64,000 bases of DNA from an uncultured Mycoplasmatota bacterium. GTDB lineage: Bacteria > Bacillota_I > Bacilli_A > RF39 > UBA660. The stretch covers positions 7,120 to 71,119 of the forward strand of contig URQZ01000006.1 in the NCBI GenBank assembly GCA_900550255.1, written 5' to 3'. A program made the translations under genes and the position numbers. Positions 25,364 through 33,661 of the stretch are shown here, piece after piece. The notes beneath the pieces are model-generated. The model saw only the letters and a program-made list of their open reading frames with translations, had not been told where the DNA came from and did no database searches. Position 1 is the stretch's first letter, and each line of letters opens with the position of its first letter.

Positions 25364-27451
25364 ATGTTAGAAACATTGAACGATAGACAATTAGAGGCAG
25401 TAACAACAACAGAAGGGCCTCTTTTAGTTTTGGCTGGAGCAGGAAGTGGAAAGACAAAAGTTTTAACAACTAGAATTGCATATTTAATCAAAGAAAAAGA
25501 TATTAATCCTGCTAATATTTTAGCCATAACATTTACAAACAAAGCAGCAAAAGAAATGAAATCTAGAGTATATCAATTACTTGGGAGTAAAGCCTCTAAT
25601 ATTCAGATATCAACTTTTCATTCATTTGGCTTACTATTAATAAAAGAAAATTATGAAAAATTAGGATTTAAAAGCAATTTTACAATTTTAGATAGTGATG
25701 ATTCTTTAACCGTTATAAAAAAAATAATGAAGGAATTAAGCTTAGATTTTAAAATATATAATCCAAAAGCGGTGAGAAATAAAATAAGTAGTTGTAAAAA
25801 TGAATTAGTAGACGCAGAAGAGTTTCAAAAATATGCAATGACTGATTTTGATAAAAACGTATATAAAGTATATAAAAAATATACTTCGAAATTATTAAAT
25901 AATAATTCATTAGATTTTGATGATTTGTTAATGCTACCAATTTTTTTACTAAGAGCTAATATTGATATTTTAAAAAAGTATCAAGAACGTTATAAGTATA
26001 TATTAATAGATGAATACCAAGATACAAATGAAGCACAATATGTACTGAGTAAAATGATAAGTTCAAAATATAAAAATATTTGTGTAGTTGGTGATGAATC
26101 ACAATCAATATACAGTTTTAGAGGATCAAATTATCAGAATATTTTAAACTTTGAAAAAGATTATAATCATCCTAAAGTTGTTTTACTAGAAGAAAACTAT
26201 AGATCAACATCTACAATATTAAATGCTGCAAATAGTGTTATAAAAAATAATAAACAAAGAAAAGAAAAAAATCTTTGGACAACAAATAAAGATGGAAATA
26301 AAATAATATATCATAAAGCTCTAAATGAAAAAGATGAAGCTATATATGTAGTTGATGAAATAGAAAAATTATTAGAAAAAGGAATTCCTGAGAGTGATAT
26401 AGCTATTTTATATAGAACAAATGCTCAATCAAGAGCTATTGAGGAAGTTTTACTTAGAGAAAATATTGCTTATAAAGTTGTTGGTAGCTTTTACTTTTAT
26501 AACAGAAAAGAAATAAAAGATTTAATTTCTTATTTAAAGCTAATATATAATCCGTATGATGATGTTAGTTTAATGCGTATTATTAATACACCAAAAAGAG
26601 GAATAGGCGCAAAAACAATTGAAAATATTGCTCTAAAGGCTTCAAGCCTTGGAATACCTATGTATGAGGCAATTGATTCAGGAAAAGAAATGGACTTCAA
26701 AAAAATAATTGAAGAATTAAAGGAATTAAAAGAAAAATCAAGTATTACTGAATTAATTGATTTGATTTTGGATAAAACAGGTATAAAACAAGAGCTAAGT
26801 AGTGAAAAATCATTAGAAGCAGATATTAGACTTGAAAACCTTGAAGAATTTAAAACAATTACAAGAAACTTTGAAGAGAGATTAGGAATTGTATCATTAG
26901 AAGAATTTTTAGATGAAATAAGCTTAGTAGCAGATATAGAAGAACATAAAAATAACAATAATGTCGTTACCCTTATGACCGTTCATTCTGCTAAAGGATT
27001 AGAATTTGAAAATGTTTTTATAATAGGAATGGAAGAAGGAATTTTTCCACACGCAAATAGCTTGTTTGATGATGATCAAATAGAGGAAGAAAGAAGATTG
27101 TGCTATGTAGCGATAACAAGAGCTAAAAAAAATCTATGGTTAGTAAATGCTTCTAAAAGAACAATATATGGAGATATCAATTGTAATCCAACAAGTCGTT
27201 TTATAAATGAAATAGATGATGAATGCTTAGATAAAGATTTCAAAGAAGTGTCTAACTTTACACAAGTAAAAGAACAAATACTTGATAGTAATTCAGATAT
27301 AGTTTATAATATAGGTGATAAGATAATACATGATGTGTTTGGACGTGGAGTGGTTGTTCAAATAGATAAGAGTATTTTGACAGTTGCTTTTCCTCATCCA
27401 CATGGAATTAAAAAATTATTAAAAGGACATAGAACTTTTAGAAAGGAATGA
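25364..27451 (+). CDS. pcrA: ATP-dependent DNA helicase PcrA/UvrD
   Basis: A 695-residue superfamily 1A helicase acting 3'-5' in nucleotide excision repair and in clearing recombinase or replication blocks. Motifs in order: LNDRQLEAV (Q motif, residues 5-13), LAGAGSGKTKVL (Walker A), ITFTNKAAKEMK, DEYQDTNEAQY (motif II), VGDESQSIYSFRGS (motif III), LEENYRST, VTLMTVHSAKGLEFENVF (motif V) and RRLCYVAITRAKKNLWLV (motif VI). The C-terminal DVFGRGVVVQI segment matches the PcrA RNA-polymerase/UvrB-interaction tail. It starts eight bases after the fic stop, so it may be co-transcribed with the toxin pair. Confidence 0.95.
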   Translation: MLETLNDRQLEAVTTTEGPLLVLAGAGSGKTKVLTTRIAYLIKEKDINPANILAITFTNKAAKEMKSRVYQLLGSKASNIQISTFHSFGLLLIKENYEKLGFKSNFTILDSDDSLTVIKKIMKELSLDFKIYNPKAVRNKISSCKNELVDAEEFQKYAMTDFDKNVYKVYKKYTSKLLNNNSLDFDDLLMLPIFLLRANIDILKKYQERYKYILIDEYQDTNEAQYVLSKMISSKYKNICVVGDESQSIYSFRGSNYQNILNFEKDYNHPKVVLLEENYRSTSTILNAANSVIKNNKQRKEKNLWTTNKDGNKIIYHKALNEKDEAIYVVDEIEKLLEKGIPESDIAILYRTNAQSRAIEEVLLRENIAYKVVGSFYFYNRKEIKDLISYLKLIYNPYDDVSLMRIINTPKRGIGAKTIENIALKASSLGIPMYEAIDSGKEMDFKKIIEELKELKEKSSITELIDLILDKTGIKQELSSEKSLEADIRLENLEEFKTITRNFEERLGIVSLEEFLDEISLVADIEEHKNNNNVVTLMTVHSAKGLEFENVFIIGMEEGIFPHANSLFDDDQIEEERRLCYVAITRAKKNLWLVNASKRTIYGDINCNPTSRFINEIDDECLDKDFKEVSNFTQVKEQILDSNSDIVYNIGDKIIHDVFGRGVVVQIDKSILTVAFPHPHGIKKLLKGHRTFRKE

Positions 27452-27455
27452 TTTT

Positions 27456-27605
27456 ATGTTGAAATGGTTAGAAGAGGTATCTGATAATTTTAAAGGATGG
27501 GTATTAAACAATGGAACAAATCCGTTTTTCTGGGTAATACTTTTCTTTTTAGGACTATTAATTTTTGCTGTAACTTATAGAGCATTAACTAAACATCGTC
27601 AATAA
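27456..27605 (+). CDS. Small single-span membrane protein
   Basis: ATG 27456 follows GAAAGGAATG and encodes 49 residues: an amphipathic N-terminus (MLKWLEEVSDNFKGW), then PFFWVILFFLGLLIFAVTY as one membrane span, and a basic tail ALTKHRQ. It lies four bases after pcrA and before a terminator, so it is translated from the pcrA message. I do not recognise a family. The codon pattern and ribosome binding site make it a likely real gene. Confidence 0.6.
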   Translation: MLKWLEEVSDNFKGWVLNNGTNPFFWVILFFLGLLIFAVTYRALTKHRQ

Positions 27606-27609
27606 ATAG

Positions 27610-27630
27610 AGATGATTTATTCATCTTTTT
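27610..27630 (+). terminator. Rho-independent terminator after the pcrA unit
   Basis: AGATGA (27610-27615) pairs with TCATCT (27621-27626) with a TTTAT loop and a following T-tract. Confidence 0.75.
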
Positions 27631-27634
27631 ATTT

Positions 27635-27673
27635 TTGGTACAAATTTGGAGTTGCATTCCAATTTTGTACCAA
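27635..27673. repeat. Long imperfect inverted repeat upstream of ligA
   Basis: TTGGTACAAATTTGGA (27635-27650) is complementary at 15 of 16 positions to the right arm (27658-27673, ending TTTTGTACCAA). A 7-base loop separates them. No T-tract follows, and a separate terminator lies just upstream, so it is not an ordinary terminator. It may be a protein-binding dyad, an RNA stem, or a relic of a small mobile element. Confidence 0.7.
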
Positions 27674-27698
27674 ATAAGTTTATAAAAATTAGTATACA

Positions 27699-27707
27699 TG
27701 ATATAAT
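27699..27707 (+). promoter_or_regulatory. Extended -10 promoter of ligA
   Basis: TGA followed by TATAAT (27702-27707) is an extended -10 motif 17 bases before ATG 27724. That distance leaves a leader of about ten bases. Confidence 0.5.
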
Positions 27708-27723
27708 ATTAATGGTGAATAAA

Positions 27724-29709
27724 ATGGTTGAAAAGAGAATAGATGAATTAATTAAAATTATAAATGAAGCAGATTATAATTATCATACATTAGATAATCC
27801 AACAATAACAGACCAGGAATATGATAAATATTTACGAGAACTTTTCGAATTGGAGGAAGAACATCCAGAACTTGTCAGAAGTGATTCTCCTACTCATCAT
27901 GCGGGTGGAGAAATAATTGATGAATTTAAAAAAGTTCAACACAAAATTCCTATGATGAGTTTAAGTGATGTTTTTTCAGAGAGTGAAGTTATTAATTTTG
28001 ATGAAAAAATAAGAAAAGAAGGAATTAATCCTAAATATATGTGTGAATTAAAAATAGACGGATTATCTGTTTCACTTCTTTACGAAAAAGGAATTTTAGT
28101 TAGAGCAGCAACACGTGGTAATGGAGTAGTAGGTGAAGATATTACACATAACGTAAAAACAATTAAAGCTGTTCCATTAAAACTAACTGAAGACGTTGAT
28201 ATTGAAGTTCGTGGAGAAATCTTTATGAATAAAAAAACATTAGAAGAAGTTAATAAGAAACGAGCCAAAAACAATCAACCATTATTACAAAATTGTCGAA
28301 ATGCAGCAGCTGGATCAATTCGTCAATTAGATTCTAAAATAGCAAAAGAAAGAAAATTGGATGTTTTCATTTACCACTTACCTAATCCACTTGATTATAA
28401 TATTCACAATCATAATGAAGCCATAAATTATATGCAAAAATTAGGATTTAAAATAAATCCTAATAATCGATTAGTTGATAATATTGATGGCGTGTTAAAT
28501 TTTATTGAAGAAAAAGCCATTCAACGAAAAGATTTGGCTTATGATATAGATGGAATTGTAATAAAAGTAAATAGTATTGAGCAACAAAATAAATTAGGAT
28601 TTACAGCAAAATATCCAAAATGGGCAACAGCTTATAAATTTCCGGCTGAAGAAGTTTTAACCAAATTAGTTGATATTATTTTTACAGTAGGAAGAACGGG
28701 ACAAATTACACCTAATGCTGTTTTGGAACCTGTTATTGTAGCCGGTTCAACAGTTAAAAGAGCAACCCTTCATAATGAAGATTATGTAGTTTCTAAAGAT
28801 TTAAAAATTGGTGATATCGTTTCAATTAGGAAAGCTGGTGATGTCATTCCTGAAGTAGTTGAGGCAAAAAAGGAAAGAAGAACAGGTAATGAGAAAAAAT
28901 TTGAAATGATAACTACCTGTCCAATGTGTGGTCAAAAAATCGAAAAAAAAGAAGGACAAGTTGATTATTTTTGCTTAAATAAAGATTGTCCTGCTCGAAA
29001 AGTAGAAGGATTAATCCATTTTGCTTCACGTGATGCTATGAATATTGATGGACTTGGTGAAAGAATAATGGAAGACTTTTTCAATTTTGGATTTATAAAA
29101 AACATAACTGATATTTATAAACTTGATATGCACAAAAAAGATTTAATAACTTTAGAAGGATATGGAGATAAATCGGTTAATAATTTGTTAAATGCTATTT
29201 CTAATAGCAAAAAAAATTCATTAGAAAAATTACTTTTTGGTTTAGGTATTCCACATGTTGGAGCTAAAACATCTAAAATATTAGCCCAAAATTTTAAAGA
29301 TTTAGATAATTTAATTAATGCCTCGTATGATGAACTTGTTTCAATTGATGATATAGGTGATATTATAGCTAAAAGTATAATTGAATACTTTAAAAATGAC
29401 GTTAATATTAAAGAAATAAAAGAATTAAAAGAAATGAAATTAAATACCAAATACTTGTCTAAAGAAATAGTAGAAAATGAAAATATAAAAGGTAAAAGTT
29501 TTGTTTTGACAGGAAGCTTAGAATCATATTCACGTGATGAAGCAAAAGAAATAATTGAAAAATTTGGTGGAAAAACAATTGGATCAGTTTCTAAAAAAAC
29601 ATCAGTTGTAATTGTTGGAAAAGATCCAGGTAGTAAATATGATAAAGCAAAAGAACTTGGAATAACTATTTGGACAGAACAAGAATTTAAAGATAAAATA
29701 GGTGAGTAA
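27724..29709 (+). CDS. ligA: NAD-dependent DNA ligase
   Basis: The open frame begins at 27646, but GGTGA at 27714 and the normal N-terminus MVEKRIDELIKIINEADYNY place the start at ATG 27724, giving 661 residues, the usual size. Domain Ia (1-65) and the adenylation domain with catalytic Lys110 in CELKIDGLS are followed by the OB fold. A zinc finger comes next (CPMCGQKIE then FCLNKDCPARK, four Cys), then HhH repeats (about 450-570, e.g. LFGLGIPHVGAKTS) and a C-terminal BRCT domain from about 585 (GKSFVLTGSLESYSRDEA). It seals nicks in replication and repair using NAD+. A short membrane peptide gene follows after one base. Confidence 0.96.
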   Translation: MVEKRIDELIKIINEADYNYHTLDNPTITDQEYDKYLRELFELEEEHPELVRSDSPTHHAGGEIIDEFKKVQHKIPMMSLSDVFSESEVINFDEKIRKEGINPKYMCELKIDGLSVSLLYEKGILVRAATRGNGVVGEDITHNVKTIKAVPLKLTEDVDIEVRGEIFMNKKTLEEVNKKRAKNNQPLLQNCRNAAAGSIRQLDSKIAKERKLDVFIYHLPNPLDYNIHNHNEAINYMQKLGFKINPNNRLVDNIDGVLNFIEEKAIQRKDLAYDIDGIVIKVNSIEQQNKLGFTAKYPKWATAYKFPAEEVLTKLVDIIFTVGRTGQITPNAVLEPVIVAGSTVKRATLHNEDYVVSKDLKIGDIVSIRKAGDVIPEVVEAKKERRTGNEKKFEMITTCPMCGQKIEKKEGQVDYFCLNKDCPARKVEGLIHFASRDAMNIDGLGERIMEDFFNFGFIKNITDIYKLDMHKKDLITLEGYGDKSVNNLLNAISNSKKNSLEKLLFGLGIPHVGAKTSKILAQNFKDLDNLINASYDELVSIDDIGDIIAKSIIEYFKNDVNIKEIKELKEMKLNTKYLSKEIVENENIKGKSFVLTGSLESYSRDEAKEIIEKFGGKTIGSVSKKTSVVIVGKDPGSKYDKAKELGITIWTEQEFKDKIGE

Positions 29710-29710
29710 A

Positions 29711-29836
29711 ATGAAAAAAAATATAATTATAGCAATTTTGATTTTGATAATATTAATACTCATAGGATATATTATTTATGATAAATTAACATATCATAAA
29801 AACACTTCAGAAAGTGATAGTTGTTTAGTTCCATAA
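29711..29836 (+). CDS. Small membrane peptide downstream of ligA
   Basis: GGTGAG immediately precedes ATG 29711. The 41-residue product has one strongly hydrophobic segment (about residues 5-23) and a polar tail HKNTSESDSCLVP. It lies one base after the ligA stop and ends just before a terminator. No family is recognised. It could be a small membrane protein or fortuitous; the ribosome binding site and position favour expression. Confidence 0.5.
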   Translation: MKKNIIIAILILIILILIGYIIYDKLTYHKNTSESDSCLVP

Positions 29837-29840
29837 ATTA

Positions 29841-29874
29841 AAAAAGTAATATCAATTAGATATTATTTTTTTTA
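29841..29874 (+). terminator. Rho-independent terminator after the ligA unit
   Basis: AGTAATATC within 29841-29853 pairs with GATATTATT from 29859, followed by a run of T residues to about 29874. Confidence 0.8.
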
Positions 29875-29880
29875 TCCATA

Positions 29881-29889
29881 TGTTATAAT
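29881..29889 (+). promoter_or_regulatory. Extended -10 promoter of pflB-pflA
   Basis: TGT plus TATAAT (29884-29889) is an extended -10 25 bases before the pflB start. An AAGGAGGAT ribosome binding site follows, the strongest kind in this window and in keeping with a highly expressed enzyme. Confidence 0.55.
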
Positions 29890-29913
29890 TAACTAGGATA
29901 AGGAGGATATGAA

Positions 29914-32142
29914 ATGGAAGAATGGAAAAATTTTAAAAAAGATAAATGGAATGAAACTATTAATGTTAGTAATTTTATAAAAACAAATTATCAAAACTAT
30001 GATGGAGATAGTAATTTTTTAGAAGGTACAACAGAAAAAACTGATAAAGTTTGGTCAAAATGTACTGATTTACTAAAAGAAGAATTAAAAAAAGGTGTAC
30101 TTGATATTGATGTAACACGAACTTCTGGTATTAATTCTTACGATGCAGGTTATATTGATCAGGAAAATGAAGTTATTGTTGGGCTTCAAACAGATGCCCC
30201 ACTTAAAAGAATTATAAACCCATATGGTGGAATAAGAATGGTTTATAGTTCATTAAAGGCATATAACTATAAATTAGACCCTACTTTGGATAAATATTTT
30301 AATCAATTTCGAAAAACACACAATGCAGGTGTATTTGATGCTTATACTGAAGAAATAAAAAAAGCCCGTCATGTTGGACTTTTAACAGGCCTTCCTGATG
30401 CTTATGGTCGAGGAAGAATTATTGGTGATTACCGTCGTGTCGCACTATACGGTATTGATTATTTATTAGAAGAAAAACAAAAAGAACTTACAGATGTATT
30501 ACTTGGTGAAATGAGTGAATCCTTAATTAGAACTAGAGAAGAAGTTTCAATGCAATGTAAGGCTTTAAAAGAAATAAAAGAGATGGCTTTGAAATATGGT
30601 TATGATATTTCAAAACCTGCTAGTAATGCCAAAGAAGCTATACAATGGTTATATTTTGGATATCTTGCAGCAGTAAAAGAAAATAATGGTGCTGCTATGA
30701 GTTTAGGACGTGTTGATGCTTTTTTAGATATATATATTGAGAGAGATTTAAATAGTGGTGTGATAACAGAAAAAGAAGCCCAAGAATTAATTGATCAATT
30801 TATAATAAAACTACGTTTAGTAAGACATCTTAGAACACCAGAATATGATGAATTATTTTCAGGTGATCCAACTTGGGTAACATGTTCAATTGGAGGAATG
30901 ACAAGTGAAGGAAAATCCTTAGTAACAAAAACTTCATATCGTATTCTGCACACTTTAACAAATCTTAATCCTGCACCAGAACCAAATATGACTGTATTAT
31001 GGAGTGAAGACCTTCCAGAAACATTTAAAAAATATTGTGCGAAAATGAGTATTAAAACAGATGCAATTCAATATGAAAATGATGATTTAATGCAACCTAT
31101 ATATGGAGATGACTATGCTATAGCTTGTTGTGTATCTGCAATGCGTATTGGACGTGACATGCAATTCTTTGGAGCACGTTGTAATTTGGCTAAAGCACTT
31201 CTTTATTCAATAAATGGTGGTATAGATGAAATGAAAAATGAACAAGTATTTACAGGATTTGAAAAAATGACTGATGAAATACTTGACTATGATAAAGTAA
31301 AAAGAACATATTATAAAATGTTAAAAGAAGTGGCTAGAGTATACGCTAGTGCTATGAATATAATTCATTATATGCATGATAAATATGCTTATGAATCTGG
31401 TCAAATGGCACTGCACAATACAGATGTTCATCGTTATATGGCATATGGTGTTGCAGGACTTTCAGTTGCGACCGATTCACTATCAGCAATAAAATATGCA
31501 AAAGTAAAACCAATAAGAAATGAAGAAGGAATCGCTATTGATTTTGAAATAGAAGGAGATTATCCTAAATATGGAAATGATGATGATAGAGTAGATAATA
31601 TTGCAAAAGAAATTCTTAAAACTATTTTTGATGAATTAAAATCACATAAAACTTACCGTGATGCTGAACCAACTATGTCAGTACTTACAATTACGTCAAA
31701 TGTTGTTTATGGTAGCAAGACAGGATCAACTCCAGATGGAAGAAAGAAAGGTGTAGCTTTCGCTCCAGGTGCTAATCCAATGCATGGAAGAGATGAAAAC
31801 GGTGCTTTAGCTTCACTTAATTCAGTTGCTAAACTTGAATATGAAAAATGTTGTAAAGATGGAATATCTAATACTTTTTCAATTGTTCCAGATACTTTGG
31901 GAAAAACAGAAGAAGATCGTGTAAATAATTTAGTATCGATTATGGATGGTTATTTTAATCAAAAAGCACATCATTTAAATGTTAATGTATTAAGACGTGA
32001 AACTTTAATTGATGCAATGGAAAATCCAGATAAATATCCTCTTTTAACTATTCGTGTTTCTGGATATGCTGTTTCCTTTAATCGTTTAACTAGAAAACAA
32101 CAAGAAGAGGTTATAAGTAGAACTTTTCATGAAAAAATGTGA
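29914..32142 (+). CDS. pflB: Pyruvate formate-lyase (formate C-acetyltransferase)
   Basis: The 742-residue glycyl radical enzyme cleaves pyruvate with CoA to acetyl-CoA and formate during anaerobic sugar fermentation. The catalytic Cys pair is Cys405-Cys406 in ACCVSAMRIG, and the radical-bearing glycine is Gly717 in RVSGYAVSFNRL near the C-terminus. Substrate-binding GGIRMVYSSLKAY and LTGLPDAYGRGRIIGDYRR are also typical. Length and motifs match PflB rather than diol dehydratase-like relatives, which lack the double Cys. It overlaps pflA by 14 bases, so activase production is coupled. Confidence 0.97.
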   Translation: MEEWKNFKKDKWNETINVSNFIKTNYQNYDGDSNFLEGTTEKTDKVWSKCTDLLKEELKKGVLDIDVTRTSGINSYDAGYIDQENEVIVGLQTDAPLKRIINPYGGIRMVYSSLKAYNYKLDPTLDKYFNQFRKTHNAGVFDAYTEEIKKARHVGLLTGLPDAYGRGRIIGDYRRVALYGIDYLLEEKQKELTDVLLGEMSESLIRTREEVSMQCKALKEIKEMALKYGYDISKPASNAKEAIQWLYFGYLAAVKENNGAAMSLGRVDAFLDIYIERDLNSGVITEKEAQELIDQFIIKLRLVRHLRTPEYDELFSGDPTWVTCSIGGMTSEGKSLVTKTSYRILHTLTNLNPAPEPNMTVLWSEDLPETFKKYCAKMSIKTDAIQYENDDLMQPIYGDDYAIACCVSAMRIGRDMQFFGARCNLAKALLYSINGGIDEMKNEQVFTGFEKMTDEILDYDKVKRTYYKMLKEVARVYASAMNIIHYMHDKYAYESGQMALHNTDVHRYMAYGVAGLSVATDSLSAIKYAKVKPIRNEEGIAIDFEIEGDYPKYGNDDDRVDNIAKEILKTIFDELKSHKTYRDAEPTMSVLTITSNVVYGSKTGSTPDGRKKGVAFAPGANPMHGRDENGALASLNSVAKLEYEKCCKDGISNTFSIVPDTLGKTEEDRVNNLVSIMDGYFNQKAHHLNVNVLRRETLIDAMENPDKYPLLTIRVSGYAVSFNRLTRKQQEEVISRTFHEKM

Positions 32143-32839
32143 TTTAAAGGGAAGTATAGATTCAATTGAAACTTTAGGACTAGTTGATGGTCCTGGTATT
32201 AGAACTGTTGTTTTTCTTAATGGGTGTAAACTTCGTTGTTTGTATTGTCATAACCCTGAAATGTGGAAAATTAAAGATTATAATATGACAGTCGATGAAT
32301 TGGTAAATAAGATATTAAGGTATAAACCATATTATAAAGATAATGGTGGGGTAACTTTCTCAGGAGGAGAACCTCTTCTTCAATCAGATTATTTACTAGA
32401 AGTTTGCAAGCGCTTGAAAAAAGAAAAAATAAATATAGCTTTGGATACAGCAGGTGTTGGTAATTATAATGAAAAATTATTAGATTATATAGATTTAATT
32501 ATATTTGACATAAAAGCTGTAAAGTCAGATGATTATAACTATATAACAGGATATAAAATAGATGAATCATTAAAATTTTTAAATAAATGTCAAGAAAAAA
32601 ACATAAAAATGTGGATAAGACAAGTTATAGTTCCAAAAATAAATGATAATGAAAAAAACATATTGGAATTAAAAAAATTTATTTCAAAATTAAAAAATGT
32701 GGAAAAAGTAGAATTACTTCCATATCATACCATGGCAATTGATAAATATAAGAAACTAGGTATTGAATATAAATTAACTGGTTTAGAAGCCATGAACAAA
32801 GAAAAATGTAAGAAATTAGAAAAATTACTTTTAAAGTAA
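32129..32839 (+). CDS. pflA: Pyruvate formate-lyase activating enzyme
   Basis: The 236-residue radical SAM protein holds the cluster motif CKLRCLYC (Cys33, Cys37, Cys40), preceded by VDGPGIRTVVFLNG. A glycine-rich GGVTFSGGEPLLQ SAM-binding segment follows. It installs the glycyl radical on PflB using SAM and a [4Fe-4S] cluster. The ATG lies inside the 3' end of pflB. The size fits the single-cluster housekeeping PflA, without the extra ferredoxin domain of glycerol dehydratase activases. A terminator overlaps its stop. Confidence 0.96.
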   Translation: MKKCDLKGSIDSIETLGLVDGPGIRTVVFLNGCKLRCLYCHNPEMWKIKDYNMTVDELVNKILRYKPYYKDNGGVTFSGGEPLLQSDYLLEVCKRLKKEKINIALDTAGVGNYNEKLLDYIDLIIFDIKAVKSDDYNYITGYKIDESLKFLNKCQEKNIKMWIRQVIVPKINDNEKNILELKKFISKLKNVEKVELLPYHTMAIDKYKKLGIEYKLTGLEAMNKEKCKKLEKLLLK

Positions 32840-32848
32840 TTTTTTTTG
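32821..32848 (+). terminator. Rho-independent terminator after pflA
   Basis: AAAATTACTT (32821-32830) and AAGTAATTTT (32834-32843) make a perfect 10-bp stem with a TTA loop, followed by T residues. The next promoter starts immediately after. Confidence 0.85.
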
Positions 32849-32877
32849 TTGACTCATGATAACAAATAAGTTATCAT
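32849..32877 (+). promoter_or_regulatory. Promoter with palindromic operator for the toxin-like/XRE pair
   Basis: TTGACT (32849-32854), a 17-base spacer and TATCAT (32872-32877) form a near-consensus sigma-A promoter. A perfect inverted repeat, ATGATAAC (32856-32863) and GTTATCAT (32870-32877) with a 6-base centre, fills the spacer and the -10 box. A dyad in this place is what an autorepressing XRE antitoxin would bind. The palindrome is observed; repressor binding is inferred. Confidence 0.75.
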
Positions 32878-32895
32878 AAATCTGAGGTGATTATC

Positions 32896-33372
32896 TTGAG
32901 TGAGTTTATAAAAAAAGTTAAAAAAGATGGAAATGTTAGAAATATTGATGAAGCCTTTAAGGAATATCCTGTTGAAGAAGAAATTCATCAAGGTAATTTT
33001 GAATATTATGTTGCAGAAAAAATTATCAAATATGGTAAATATAATATAGGTGATATTGTTTTTGTAAGTAAGTATAAATATGAAAGTGGTTTGCCTGGAA
33101 AAGAGCACTTATTTGTTATTATTGACAAAGATAATAGAAGTGTTCCACTTGAATATTTTGGACTATTAATATCATCTAACTTAAAAAAATTAAAATATAA
33201 AAGCAATAAATTATTAGAAAAAAATAGTAAAAATAATTTAATAAAAAATAGTTTAGTAAAATGTGATGCTATCTATGTTGTAAAAGAGGATAGTATAGTT
33301 GGTAAAATTGGAAAGGTTGATATAGAATTGATTGAAAAATATAAACAAATATATAATAATATAATTAAATAA
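32896..33372 (+). CDS. Possible MazF/PemK-like toxin
   Basis: GAGGTG six bases before TTG 32896 sets an uncommon TTG start; the 158-residue reading begins MSEFIKKVKK. Residues 1-45 are a charged helical leader. Residues 49-158 resemble the SH3-like PemK/MazF barrel: YNIGDIVFVSKYKYESG, GKEHLFVIIDKDN, GLLISS, then LVKCDAIYVV and GKIGKVDIELIEKY. The Arg usual in MazF catalytic strand 2 (RPxxVI) is not in the expected place (KEHLFVII), so activity may differ. The partner gene 13 bases downstream encodes an XRE protein, and a palindromic operator precedes both. The fold call is moderate; the toxin role is inferred. Confidence 0.5.
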   Translation: MSEFIKKVKKDGNVRNIDEAFKEYPVEEEIHQGNFEYYVAEKIIKYGKYNIGDIVFVSKYKYESGLPGKEHLFVIIDKDNRSVPLEYFGLLISSNLKKLKYKSNKLLEKNSKNNLIKNSLVKCDAIYVVKEDSIVGKIGKVDIELIEKYKQIYNNIIK

Positions 33373-33385
33373 AAAGGAGATTTTT

Positions 33386-33661
33386 ATGACAAAAAAAGAA
33401 TTAAAAAATGCTACTAATTTTTTTGAAACTGAAACAAAATTAATAGAAAAAGAATATGAATTAGTAAAAAAAATAATCGCAATCAGAAATGATAAACATA
33501 TATCACAAAGAGAATTATGTGCACAAATAGGAATGAAACAACCAGCTTTAGTTAGAATCGAAAATCAAAATAATTCACCATCACTTAAAACAGTATTGAA
33601 AATATTAGAACCACTCGGTTATACACTAGAAATAAAAAAAATCACAAATAGTGATTTATAA
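33386..33661 (+). CDS. XRE-family transcriptional regulator, probable antitoxin partner
   Basis: A 91-residue protein: an N-terminal helix (FFETETKLIEKEYELVKKI), then an HTH_3 domain with ISQRELCAQIGMKQPALVRIE (about residues 40-60), and a SPSLKTVLKILEPLGYTLEI ending typical of HigA-like and other XRE antitoxins. AAAAGGAG precedes the ATG. It likely represses the palindromic promoter at 32849-32877. Gene order is putative toxin first, antitoxin second, as in HigBA-type systems. The last six bases overlap the 3' end of uppP on the other strand. Confidence 0.8.
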   Translation: MTKKELKNATNFFETETKLIEKEYELVKKIIAIRNDKHISQRELCAQIGMKQPALVRIENQNNSPSLKTVLKILEPLGYTLEIKKITNSDL

